Of a stretch of DNA of 64,000 nucleotides, positions 43,601 to 51,753 are shown one piece after another. The notes beneath the pieces were generated by a model that did no database searches, was not told the origin of the DNA, and saw only the letters and a program-made list of their open reading frames with translations. The stretch is from NCBI RefSeq assembly GCF_008710145.1, contig NZ_VYKL01000010.1:248001-312000 (forward strand), written 5' to 3'. This DNA comes from Niallia endozanthoxylica (lineage in GTDB: Bacteria > Bacillota > Bacilli > Bacillales > Cytobacillaceae). Positions within the stretch are counted from its first letter, which is position 1; each line of letters opens with the position of its first letter. The translations under genes and the position numbers were made by a program.

Positions 43601-44576
43601 GGAAAATAAGAATATCTTCATTTTAGCAGAAGCAAAAGATGGTGAACTAGATACATTAGCCCTGCAAATGGCCAGCCGTGCAAGACAGCTTGCCGACGAG
43701 TGGGGGTGTGAGCTGAATGCGCTAATCCTAGGACATGACCTTGATGCTCCTGTCCAGCAATTATCGGATAAAGGCTTTAATACTATCTATGTGGTGGATC
43801 ATGAAGAGTTTGAGCCATACCACCCTGAAATCTATGTGAATACCGTTACCGAGTTTATGAAAGAGCAAAAACCTTCCTTATTATTAGTCGGCTATACGTA
43901 CTTAGGGATGGAATTAGGTCCGATTTTATCCAAACGCTTAGGGACAAACTTAATCAGCAATTGTGTCGATATCACTCATGAAAATAACAGTCTGTTTGTG
44001 ACAAGACCGATGTTTAACGGTGATGTATTTGCCAAAATCGAGGTGAATGAATTACCACTGATTGCAAGTGTACAGAAAAACTACTTACCGGTCATTGAAG
44101 GTAGTTTTCTGCCTGCGAAAGTCATTGTCGTTCAGCCGAACCAACAGAAACATGATGTTCGAGCCAAAATTTTATCCATACTTAGTCCTACGATTGAAGG
44201 AATTGATATCACAAAAGCAGATATCCTAGTGTCTGTCGGCAGGGGAATTGGAACGAAGGAAAATATTGAGTTGGCAAGAAAATTGGCTGAAAAGCTGAAT
44301 GGAACCGTGAGCGGCTCCCGGCCGATTACAGATATGGGATGGCTGCCGCATGAATGCCATGTGGGAATTTCAGGCCGGATTGTCCGTCCGAAAATCTATA
44401 TTGCGTTAGGAATTTCAGGAGCATCCCAGCATGTTGCCGGGATGATTGATTCACAATATATTATTGCGATTAATAATGATCCGAATGCCCCTATCTTCAG
44501 GGTAGCAGATTGCGGAATAGTCGGGGACATTATGGAAGTGGTTCCAGCCCTTTTAGAAAGCGTCCCGCAAGCCTAG
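43587..44576 (+). CDS. etfA: Electron transfer flavoprotein, alpha subunit
   Basis: A 329-residue EtfA. The C-terminal FAD domain is clear: LVSVGRGIGTKENIELARKL, GSRPITDMGWLPHECHVGIS and YIALGISGASQHVAGMIDSQ then NDPNAPIFRVADCGIVGD. It overlaps etfB by 14 bases, and the GAGGAGGA site lies before ATG 43587; earlier in-frame codons (TTG 43581) are too close to it. It is expected to accept electrons from the flavoprotein encoded just upstream, and possibly to deliver them to other redox enzymes of the island. Confidence 0.92.
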   Translation: MQLDKENKNIFILAEAKDGELDTLALQMASRARQLADEWGCELNALILGHDLDAPVQQLSDKGFNTIYVVDHEEFEPYHPEIYVNTVTEFMKEQKPSLLLVGYTYLGMELGPILSKRLGTNLISNCVDITHENNSLFVTRPMFNGDVFAKIEVNELPLIASVQKNYLPVIEGSFLPAKVIVVQPNQQKHDVRAKILSILSPTIEGIDITKADILVSVGRGIGTKENIELARKLAEKLNGTVSGSRPITDMGWLPHECHVGISGRIVRPKIYIALGISGASQHVAGMIDSQYIIAINNDPNAPIFRVADCGIVGDIMEVVPALLESVPQA

Positions 44577-44608
44577 AAAATACAAAGTGGAAAATTGGAG
44601 GAGAAATT

Positions 44609-45727
44609 ATGTCAAAGAAACCTATTACTGTTCTTGGTGTTGGAGATGTCATTATTGACCGGGAAGAACCAGAAACAATCTTTCAGCATGTAGCGGAAGT
44701 TCTGCGTTCAGGAGATATCACGTTTGCCAATTGTGATCAAACTTATTCTGATATTGGTTATGCGATTCGCGGCAGCGCCACTTATTCCGCCAGCAGAAAT
44801 ATTCCGGCTCTTCTTTACGGAGGCTTTGATGTCCTCTCATTAGCGAATAATCACACATTAGATTGGGGCCGAGAAAATTTAATTGACACGATGGAGAAAT
44901 TTGATGAGGTCAATCTGCCGTATTGCGGTGTGGGTAGAAATATTGAGGAAGCGAGAAAACCAGTGATTATCGATCGAGATGGGACAAAGGTTGGCTTTTT
45001 AGCTTACTCTTGCGTTCATCCGAAAGGCTTTGAAGCCGATGCGAAAAAATCAGGTCTTGCCCCTGTACGCATTTGGACCATTTATGATCAGGTTGACTAT
45101 CAGCCAGGAACACCGCCAAAGATTGTATCCATGGCCTATAAAGAAGATTTAGAGGCCATGGTCGAAGATATTAAGAAATTAAAGCAGGAAGTGGATGTTG
45201 TCGTTGTGTCCTATCACTGGGGCCAGCATATGATTCCGGCAGTCATTCCAATGTATTGCCATGAAGTCGGTCATGCGGCGATTGATGCAGGAGCGGATTT
45301 AATTCTCGGAACTCATACTCATATTGCTAAAGGAATTGAAATGTATAAAGGGAAAGCCATTTTCTACTCTACAGGGAATTTTGCCGCAGAGATTGGACCT
45401 GGTACGGCTGATGGGCCAGGAGGACCGCCGACAGGATTATTAGAGAGATATAATGTGACGGCTGATCCGGAGATGCCAAAGGGCTATGTGTCTCGTGAGG
45501 CAAGAAACACGATGATTGCCAAGGCTTATATTGAGGATGGAGAAATTAAAAAGGTCACTTATATTCCGTGCTATATCAATAATAATTGTGAACCGGAAAT
45601 CGTGGTAAAAGATGATCAGTTAGCGCAGGGAGTGTTTAACTATATAGAAGATATTTCAAAGAGTGAAAACCTTTCTGTCAAGTTTAGCTGGGACGGAGAC
45701 GAAGTATTAATCCAACCAGGAGAGTAG
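44609..45727 (+). CDS. CapA-family metallophosphoesterase-like protein 1
   Basis: A 372-residue CapA/PgsA-like protein. Family features are VLGVGDVIIDR near the start, ITFANCDQTYSD, VLSLANNHTLDWGRENL with the Asn-His pair (about residues 80-90), VVVSYHWGQH (about 200) and ADLILGTHTHIAKGIEMYKG (about 228-247). Together these provide His, Asp and Asn ligands for a binuclear metal centre. Unlike capsule-associated CapA, it has no membrane anchor or signal peptide. AATTGGAGGAG precedes ATG 44609; the frame extends upstream inside etfA but is not used. A second CapA gene follows. A hydrolase role in the catabolic pathway is likelier than polyglutamate synthesis. Confidence 0.82.
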   Translation: MSKKPITVLGVGDVIIDREEPETIFQHVAEVLRSGDITFANCDQTYSDIGYAIRGSATYSASRNIPALLYGGFDVLSLANNHTLDWGRENLIDTMEKFDEVNLPYCGVGRNIEEARKPVIIDRDGTKVGFLAYSCVHPKGFEADAKKSGLAPVRIWTIYDQVDYQPGTPPKIVSMAYKEDLEAMVEDIKKLKQEVDVVVVSYHWGQHMIPAVIPMYCHEVGHAAIDAGADLILGTHTHIAKGIEMYKGKAIFYSTGNFAAEIGPGTADGPGGPPTGLLERYNVTADPEMPKGYVSREARNTMIAKAYIEDGEIKKVTYIPCYINNNCEPEIVVKDDQLAQGVFNYIEDISKSENLSVKFSWDGDEVLIQPGE

Positions 45728-45786
45728 CTTACTAGACTGTTCGTTTGCTTATCTATGATTAATAAAAGCTTTTGCTACACACTCGC

Positions 45787-45842
45787 TAAGATGTCAGGTT
45801 TTACAAAGGATCATGCTTGGTCTTTACTCCCCTGGCATCTTA
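45787..45842 (+). promoter_or_regulatory. Long hairpin between the two CapA genes
   Basis: TAAGATGTCAGG pairs with CCTGGCATCTTA (12 pairs, one U-G) across a 32-base loop. There is no T-run, so it is more likely a transcript-processing or stabilising stem than a terminator. Confidence 0.4.
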
Positions 45843-45886
45843 CCGGAGAGGTGTAAAAAAATACATATATTTAATGGAGGTATCTT

Positions 45887-47227
45887 ATGAAAGGTTTTAA
45901 GATTGCTGTGACAGGTGATTCCATTATCAACCGCCGGATATCCGTTCAAAGGGATCCAGGATTTCTATCGTTAGTCAATGTACTTAGAAATGCAGATGTA
46001 TCCTATACTCATTTTGAGTCTAATATTCATGATTATGACGGACCTGAAGTCTATCCTGCCGCGGAGGCCGGCTGGACGTGGATGCGATCCCCTCGTTTTG
46101 TAGCTGATGAATTGAAATGGGCAGGGTTTGATATGGTTTCACATGCTTCGAACCATTCTCTAGATTATTCCTACGGAGGTTTATTCTCTACATGGAAAGC
46201 TCTTGATGAAGCAGGTCTTGTACATGCGGGAACAGGACGAAATTTGGGAGAAGCCAGGGAACCGAAATATTTGGAGACACCAAAAGGAAGAGTCGCTCTT
46301 ATATCCATGAGTTCTACTTTCACAGGCTGGGCGAGAGCAGGAGAAACAAGGCAGGATGTGAAGGGCAGACCGGGACTAAATCCACTTCGCTATTACTACC
46401 GTGCAGACCGTACAATCATTGAAACGGTGAAAGATCTTGCTTATAAGATGGGCTGGGGAATTGCAAATAATGGGAAGGAATGGTATTTCAATCCGCCTGG
46501 CTTGATGATGGCGATTCAACGATTTGTCGAAAGAGACGAACCGGGGATTACAACCGTAGTGGATGAGGGAGATGCAGCAGGGAATCTAAAAGCGATCAAA
46601 GAGGCTGCAAGACAGGCAGATCATGTAATTGTCGCTCTGCATAGTCATGAAATGCATCCGGAAAAAGGCTTAAATGTACCGGCGGAGTTTGTCCAATCCT
46701 TTGCTAAGTCTTGTATTGATGCAGGTGCAAGTGTCTTTGTCGGGCAGGGCAGCCATGCGCCACTAAGAGGAATTGAAATCTATAACGGCAAACCAATCTT
46801 TTACGATCCAGGTGATTTCTTTGCCATGAGCAGCACTGTTACAAGACTGCCGGCTGACTTCTTTGCCAGACCGGGTTATGAACCAGAATTAAAAAACGGC
46901 CATGCGACGACGGCAGACGGTTTCGATGCCCGTGATGCCTTACCAAAACCATTAAACCCGCCTGGCGGACATTTTGCTGTGAAAGTATTCGGCTCTATCA
47001 TTCCTGTGTGTACGTTTAATGAGGCAGGAGAATTTACTGAACTAGTCCTTTATCCAGTAACGATGGATCATAAACCGCGCTCGAGCGGAGGCATCCCAAG
47101 GCTTGCTGAAGGTGAGTTAGGCGAACAGATTATTGAATATCTAGGAGAGTTGTCAGCACCATTTGGAACGCAGGTTGAATACTCAGAGGGTAAAGGGCTT
47201 ATTCGATTAAAACATCCAGTGAAATAA
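45887..47227 (+). CDS. CapA-family metallophosphoesterase-like protein 2
   Basis: A 446-residue CapA-type protein, longer than its neighbour. The same marks appear: KIAVTGDSIINRR at the start, DMVSHASNHSLDYSYGGLFS (Asn-His pair), VIVALHSHEMHPEK (His cluster) and ASVFVGQGSHAPLRGIEIYN. There is an insertion of about 70 residues in the middle (GRPGLNPLRYYYRADRTIIE region). No signal peptide is seen. The two CapA proteins are clearly diverged from each other, so they are likely to have different substrates or to form a heteromer rather than be a recent duplication. AATGGAGG precedes the ATG. Confidence 0.82.
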   Translation: MKGFKIAVTGDSIINRRISVQRDPGFLSLVNVLRNADVSYTHFESNIHDYDGPEVYPAAEAGWTWMRSPRFVADELKWAGFDMVSHASNHSLDYSYGGLFSTWKALDEAGLVHAGTGRNLGEAREPKYLETPKGRVALISMSSTFTGWARAGETRQDVKGRPGLNPLRYYYRADRTIIETVKDLAYKMGWGIANNGKEWYFNPPGLMMAIQRFVERDEPGITTVVDEGDAAGNLKAIKEAARQADHVIVALHSHEMHPEKGLNVPAEFVQSFAKSCIDAGASVFVGQGSHAPLRGIEIYNGKPIFYDPGDFFAMSSTVTRLPADFFARPGYEPELKNGHATTADGFDARDALPKPLNPPGGHFAVKVFGSIIPVCTFNEAGEFTELVLYPVTMDHKPRSSGGIPRLAEGELGEQIIEYLGELSAPFGTQVEYSEGKGLIRLKHPVK

Positions 47228-47310
47228 TGATGGTCGATCCAAAATCTCATGGATTGTTGGATCGACTGACTAGCTAGATGAGTAGATTTTAAATGTTTGG
47301 GGTTTTTCTT

Positions 47311-48615
47311 ATGAGCGATATTTTGGTCAATGTTCTTTTTCTGCTCGTTATGCTCTTTTTGACACAGCTTCTTCTAGACGTTTACAAAAAAGAATGGACA
47401 ACAAAGGATATTAAAGTATTTGTGTTTTTATCAGGACTGGTTTCTTTTATCTTTTTCGTCTTTTTTCCATTCGCCAGTAATGAAGGCATGAATTATGATA
47501 TCCGTGTGGTACCGTTTATTGTCGCTAGTCTTTATGGGGGACCCTTAGCCAGTTTTTGCTTATATATTTGCGGTTTTTTTGTCCGGCTAGGTTTAGGGAT
47601 GCATGAAACTTCTGGGATGACAGCACCTATCTATGCATTAATCCCGTTACTAACTATCTTTTTTCACAAACCTTTTTTAAAAGCAAATAGGAATCATAAA
47701 CTATGGATCTCGATTGGCATTTTATTCATTCATATGTGTTTCAGTGTAATTATAAATAATTTCATTTTTCACTTATCTGCTCCATTCAACATTATTTTAA
47801 TAGGTGCCTTCATTAAATTAGTGTGTATTGTCCTGACGGTTTGGACGTACGAAAAAATCATTTTAAATCATCAACTGAAAAATGAATTGCTTGAAATGGA
47901 AAAGATGGAAATGGTCAGTCACTTAAGCGCATCTGTCGCACATGAAATTAGAAATGGTTTAACAGGTGCGAAAGGATTTATCCAGCTGCTAAAAGAGGAA
48001 GAGAAGGATCCTCAAAAACAAAAATATATTGGGATTGCTTTAAGTGAACTGGAAAGATCCGATATGATTATTCGCGATTTTCTCACTTTTGCCAAACCAG
48101 CACCTGAAAAGGTGGAAGTCATCCCTGTAGAACAATTGCTGACGGAATTAATCGAGATTCTTAATCCTCTTGCCCGTATGAATTCCGTTGAAGTGAAAAA
48201 GAATCTTTTTCCGTTTTCCATTATAGGCGAAAGAAGAGTGGTGCAGCAGGCTCTCTTAAATATGATGAAAAATGCGGTCGAAGCCATGCCAAATGGCGGA
48301 AAATTAACCATTTCGATGAAGCAGCATAAGAATCACTATGAAATTGTGATACAAGATACGGGTTTGGGGATGGACGAAGTACAAATCAAACGCTTAGGAA
48401 AACCCTATTTTACAACCAAAGGCCAGAAGGGAACCGGGTTGGGGTTAATGGTGGCTTATCGAGTCATCCAGCAATTAAATGGACAAATCAAAGTGAACAG
48501 TGAAAAAGGGAAAGGAACAAGGTTTCATATTTATCTGCCATGTACAGCAGAAAACGATGAACTGAGTACAGTTGACCAAAACGTGCAGCCTGGAAAAGTC
48601 CATATTCATACGTAA
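47311..48615 (+). CDS. Membrane sensor histidine kinase (5TM-LYT-like sensor, orphan)
   Basis: A 434-residue kinase. Residues 1-185 hold about six hydrophobic segments with NYDIRVVPFIVASLYGGPLA, the pattern of the 5TM receptor region of LytS/KinB-like kinases. The dimerisation/phosphoacceptor helix VAHEIRNGLTGAKGFIQLL (His about residue 217) and the ATPase boxes NMMKNAVEAMPNGGK, QDTGLGMDE and GTGLGLMVAYRV follow. No response regulator gene is adjacent, as for Bacillus KinB-type kinases that feed the sporulation phosphorelay. It lies between the CapA genes and TRAP system 2, so it may sense the pathway substrate. ATG 47293 is the alternative start; GGGG lies nearer to 47311. Confidence 0.85.
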   Translation: MSDILVNVLFLLVMLFLTQLLLDVYKKEWTTKDIKVFVFLSGLVSFIFFVFFPFASNEGMNYDIRVVPFIVASLYGGPLASFCLYICGFFVRLGLGMHETSGMTAPIYALIPLLTIFFHKPFLKANRNHKLWISIGILFIHMCFSVIINNFIFHLSAPFNIILIGAFIKLVCIVLTVWTYEKIILNHQLKNELLEMEKMEMVSHLSASVAHEIRNGLTGAKGFIQLLKEEEKDPQKQKYIGIALSELERSDMIIRDFLTFAKPAPEKVEVIPVEQLLTELIEILNPLARMNSVEVKKNLFPFSIIGERRVVQQALLNMMKNAVEAMPNGGKLTISMKQHKNHYEIVIQDTGLGMDEVQIKRLGKPYFTTKGQKGTGLGLMVAYRVIQQLNGQIKVNSEKGKGTRFHIYLPCTAENDELSTVDQNVQPGKVHIHT

Positions 48616-48712
48616 TAAAATGAACGTACATAGGGGGGATACTTCGCACCCTATCTAAGTTAGAATACTTATATTTAGTTTCAAACATTTGATAGAAGGG
48701 GTGGTTTATTTG

Positions 48713-49729
48713 ATGAAAAGGAAAACAGTTTTAGTATTCATTCTCCTTATGTTTCTCTTAATCTCAACAGCATGTGGCAATGAACAAAGCAGCGGAAATA
48801 ACCATTCAGAAAAAGGGGGAGAACGAAAAATAAAAATCGGACATCTCGCTCCTGAAAATAATGTTTGGCACCAAAGTCTCTTAAAGTTTGACGAGGAATT
48901 GAAATCACGTTCTAATGGACGATTAAGTCTTGATATTTATCCAAATGCTACATTGGGGAATGAAGCAGATATGTTTCAACAAGTACAGGCAGGATCACTT
49001 GATATGATGATTGTAACGGCTGCCGAGATGGCAAATTATTCAGATTCATTTTCCGCCTGGTTTATGCCTTTTATTTTAAAGGATCACGAGGATTCCTACA
49101 AAATGGCAGCAACAGACGAAGCTTTGGGATTATTTGACAATATAAATGGTGTAGAAGGATTAGGCTATTATTTCGCTGGAATGCGCCATGTTTTAACAAA
49201 GGGTAATCCTATTACAGACATTGATGATTTTAAAGGTGCGTCGATTCGAGTGACTCCAAGCCCGGCCATCGTTGATTTCTGGGAGAAAGTGGGGGCAGGA
49301 CCAACACCGGTTCCACTGCCTGAATTATATAGTGCTTTTCAAACAAATGTTGTCAATGTCATTGATATCGATTTGGATGCTACGATAGGAAATGCCTATT
49401 ACGAGGTTGGGGACCAATTAACGACGATGAATCATATGGTGTGGGCAAGTGGTGTAGTGATAAACGAAGCTCTGTGGGCAGACTTCTCTGAGGAGGAGCA
49501 AAAGATTATAAAAGAAGCGCTGCAGGTTTCCATCGGTTTTAACAAAGAGAATAATATAGAGCGAGAAGAGTCCAATCTAAAAGCGTTTAAAGAACAGGGT
49601 GGAAAAGTGACGGAGCTTTCCAATATAAAGCCGTTCATGAAGGTAGCAGAGGAAATTCATAAAAAATATGGAGGTCAAGACGATTCCATTCAGACATTTA
49701 TCGAAAAAGCAAAAGAGATAGCTGAATAG
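48713..49729 (+). CDS. TRAP transporter substrate-binding lipoprotein (DctP type), system 2
   Basis: A 338-residue DctP-type receptor with a lipoprotein signal (lipobox LISTACG, Cys about 23) and a polar linker. KGASIRVTPSPAIVDFWEKV holds the conserved Arg that contacts a carboxylate. The mature protein is diverged from the first receptor (38.2 kb), so the two systems probably take different acids. AAGGGGTGG precedes ATG 48713; the upstream in-frame ATG at 48689 would put that site inside the gene. Confidence 0.92.
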   Translation: MKRKTVLVFILLMFLLISTACGNEQSSGNNHSEKGGERKIKIGHLAPENNVWHQSLLKFDEELKSRSNGRLSLDIYPNATLGNEADMFQQVQAGSLDMMIVTAAEMANYSDSFSAWFMPFILKDHEDSYKMAATDEALGLFDNINGVEGLGYYFAGMRHVLTKGNPITDIDDFKGASIRVTPSPAIVDFWEKVGAGPTPVPLPELYSAFQTNVVNVIDIDLDATIGNAYYEVGDQLTTMNHMVWASGVVINEALWADFSEEEQKIIKEALQVSIGFNKENNIEREESNLKAFKEQGGKVTELSNIKPFMKVAEEIHKKYGGQDDSIQTFIEKAKEIAE

Positions 49730-49764
49730 ACAGGGAAAATCTCCAGAAGGGAAGAGACTAATAT

Positions 49765-50322
49765 ATGAATCAAGAAATGGATAATAAAAGTTTGTTAGCT
49801 TCCAACGAGAATGAGGATCTATCGATACTAGTTGAGGCTGACACACATTGGATTGATCATATATTAAACCGCTTAACAAGGGGTATAGAGATTCTTGCCA
49901 TGATTAGCGTTGGATTGATGTGTGTAAGTCTGATCCTCGGAGTCTTTTTTCGGAAAATTTTGAAGAGTCCTCTTATTGGTACAGATGAAATAGCGATGTT
50001 TTTCATGCTCTGGATTACATTTTTGGGTGCCTGTATTGCGTTAAGTAAAAGAGATATGGTTGCTGTTACGTTTATAGTAGAAAAGCTCCCATCTACATTA
50101 CAAACAAAAATGAAGGTTCATTGCCAAATCTTGATTTTGGGAATTTCAGCAGCACTTTTCTATTATGGCTATCAATGGGTGATGACAACAGCATTGATTA
50201 ATGCCACAACAGCAGCCTTGAAAATACCTATGTGGATTCCCAATATGATATTTCCGCTTTCTATGTTGATTATGGTCATCTACAGTATTGCTAATATTCG
50301 ATACTATCTGAAGCAAGGCTAA
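49765..50322 (+). CDS. TRAP transporter small membrane subunit (DctQ type), system 2
   Basis: 185 residues with four hydrophobic segments after a 45-residue polar N-terminus. LGVFFRKILKSPLIGTDEIA is the typical loop after the first helix, and the rest follows DctQ layout. It is 36 bases after the receptor gene and 30 bases before the large subunit gene. Confidence 0.9.
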   Translation: MNQEMDNKSLLASNENEDLSILVEADTHWIDHILNRLTRGIEILAMISVGLMCVSLILGVFFRKILKSPLIGTDEIAMFFMLWITFLGACIALSKRDMVAVTFIVEKLPSTLQTKMKVHCQILILGISAALFYYGYQWVMTTALINATTAALKIPMWIPNMIFPLSMLIMVIYSIANIRYYLKQG

Positions 50323-50351
50323 ATACCATAACGTAAAGGAATGAAATAAAT

Positions 50352-51626
50352 ATGCTAATCGCGGGGATCGTGTTTCTGGTACTCCTTCTCATCGGCTTAC
50401 CGATTGCCTATGTGCTAGGAGCAACAACCATTGTCTATATGCTATTATCTGAAAATCTAAATATGCTAGTTTCTATCCCCCAAAAGATGTCGACAAGCGT
50501 TCAAAATTATGGGTTACTGGCTATTCCATTATTTGTTCTAGCGGGAGAGTTAATGAATCGCGGTGGAATTACATCTAGGTTAATTGGATTGTCGCAGGTT
50601 CTAGTTGGACATTTTCGGGGAGGTTTAGCTTATGTAAATGTAGTGACAAATATGTTTTTAGCTTCCATTATTGGCTCAGCTAATGCTCAGACAGCGATGA
50701 TGAGTAAGGTCATTGTTCCAGAAATGGAAAAACAAGGCTATAAGAAGGAATTCAGCTCAGCCTTGACTGCTTCCGCATCATTAATAGGACCAACGATTCC
50801 TCCTAGTATACCCTTCATCTTATATGGTGTAATAGCAGAGGTTTCAATTGCCAGTATGTTTATTGGGGGAGTTATTCCAGGAATCCTATTAGGAATCGGA
50901 TTTATCCTACTAATCTCTCTTTTTTCAATCAAAGAAAAGTATCCTAAACAAACGAAAGCTTCCGCCCAAAAAATGTTTAAATCAGTATTGGTCGCATTAC
51001 CAAGTATTTCTATTCCTTTACTAATTGTTTTGGGAATCATATCTGGCTTTTTCACGGCAACCGAATCTGCAGCTATTGCTAGTTTATTAGCTTTTCTAGT
51101 TGGTTTCTTTTTCTATCGCGAGTTAAAACTAAAGGATCTTCCGAACATTCTTGTTAATACAGCAGTCATCTCATCCATCGTTACCTTTATCGTTGCTATG
51201 GCGACGATGTTCGGCTGGCTTGTATCGTTTGAGAAAATTCCACAAACGATGGCTTCCTTTTTGGTAACCATTACAGAAAGTCAATTCGGCTTCTTGTTAA
51301 TCTGCCTTATCTTGTTTTTATTCATAGGCATGATTATGGAAGGGGCAGCAGCGATGATTATTCTTGTTCCAGTCATGTTGCCGGTTGCTGTTCAATATGG
51401 AATTGATCCAGTTCATTTTGGAATCATGATATGCCTGAATTTAACCTTAGGATTAATTACACCGCCAGTTGGAACTGTCTTATTTATCACATCATCGATT
51501 ACAAAGATTTCATTTGAAAGACTTTCTAAGGTGATTATGCCATTTTTCGCCGTTGGGGTTGTGGTTCTTCTGATTGTAACCTATATTCCGGCAGTCACTA
51601 CTTGGTTACCATCTTTAATTAAGTAA
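50352..51626 (+). CDS. TRAP transporter large membrane subunit (DctM type), system 2
   Basis: A 424-residue DctM with about twelve hydrophobic segments. Visible family stretches are AIPLFVLAGELMNRGGITSR, SLIGPTIPPSIPFILYGV and LGLITPPVGTVLFITSSITK. It forms the sodium-coupled channel with the small subunit. The start ATG at 50352 follows AAAGGAATG. The transcript probably continues from the histidine kinase through this gene. Confidence 0.92.
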   Translation: MLIAGIVFLVLLLIGLPIAYVLGATTIVYMLLSENLNMLVSIPQKMSTSVQNYGLLAIPLFVLAGELMNRGGITSRLIGLSQVLVGHFRGGLAYVNVVTNMFLASIIGSANAQTAMMSKVIVPEMEKQGYKKEFSSALTASASLIGPTIPPSIPFILYGVIAEVSIASMFIGGVIPGILLGIGFILLISLFSIKEKYPKQTKASAQKMFKSVLVALPSISIPLLIVLGIISGFFTATESAAIASLLAFLVGFFFYRELKLKDLPNILVNTAVISSIVTFIVAMATMFGWLVSFEKIPQTMASFLVTITESQFGFLLICLILFLFIGMIMEGAAAMIILVPVMLPVAVQYGIDPVHFGIMICLNLTLGLITPPVGTVLFITSSITKISFERLSKVIMPFFAVGVVVLLIVTYIPAVTTWLPSLIK

Positions 51627-51753
51627 CACAAAAACACAGCGAAAGTAATACCTATCATGTCTGCATTATACCAATATCATTTGAAGTAGCTTAATAAGTT
51701 AATAGTATCCTTAGTATTCATAATATTAGAAAAATAAAAGGAGGGATCCCGCA

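Noticed and set aside
44609..47227. Reading the CapA genes as a polyglutamate capsule locus
   Set aside because: No capB, capC, capE or pgs partner is present, both proteins lack membrane anchors, and all neighbours are catabolic or transport genes.
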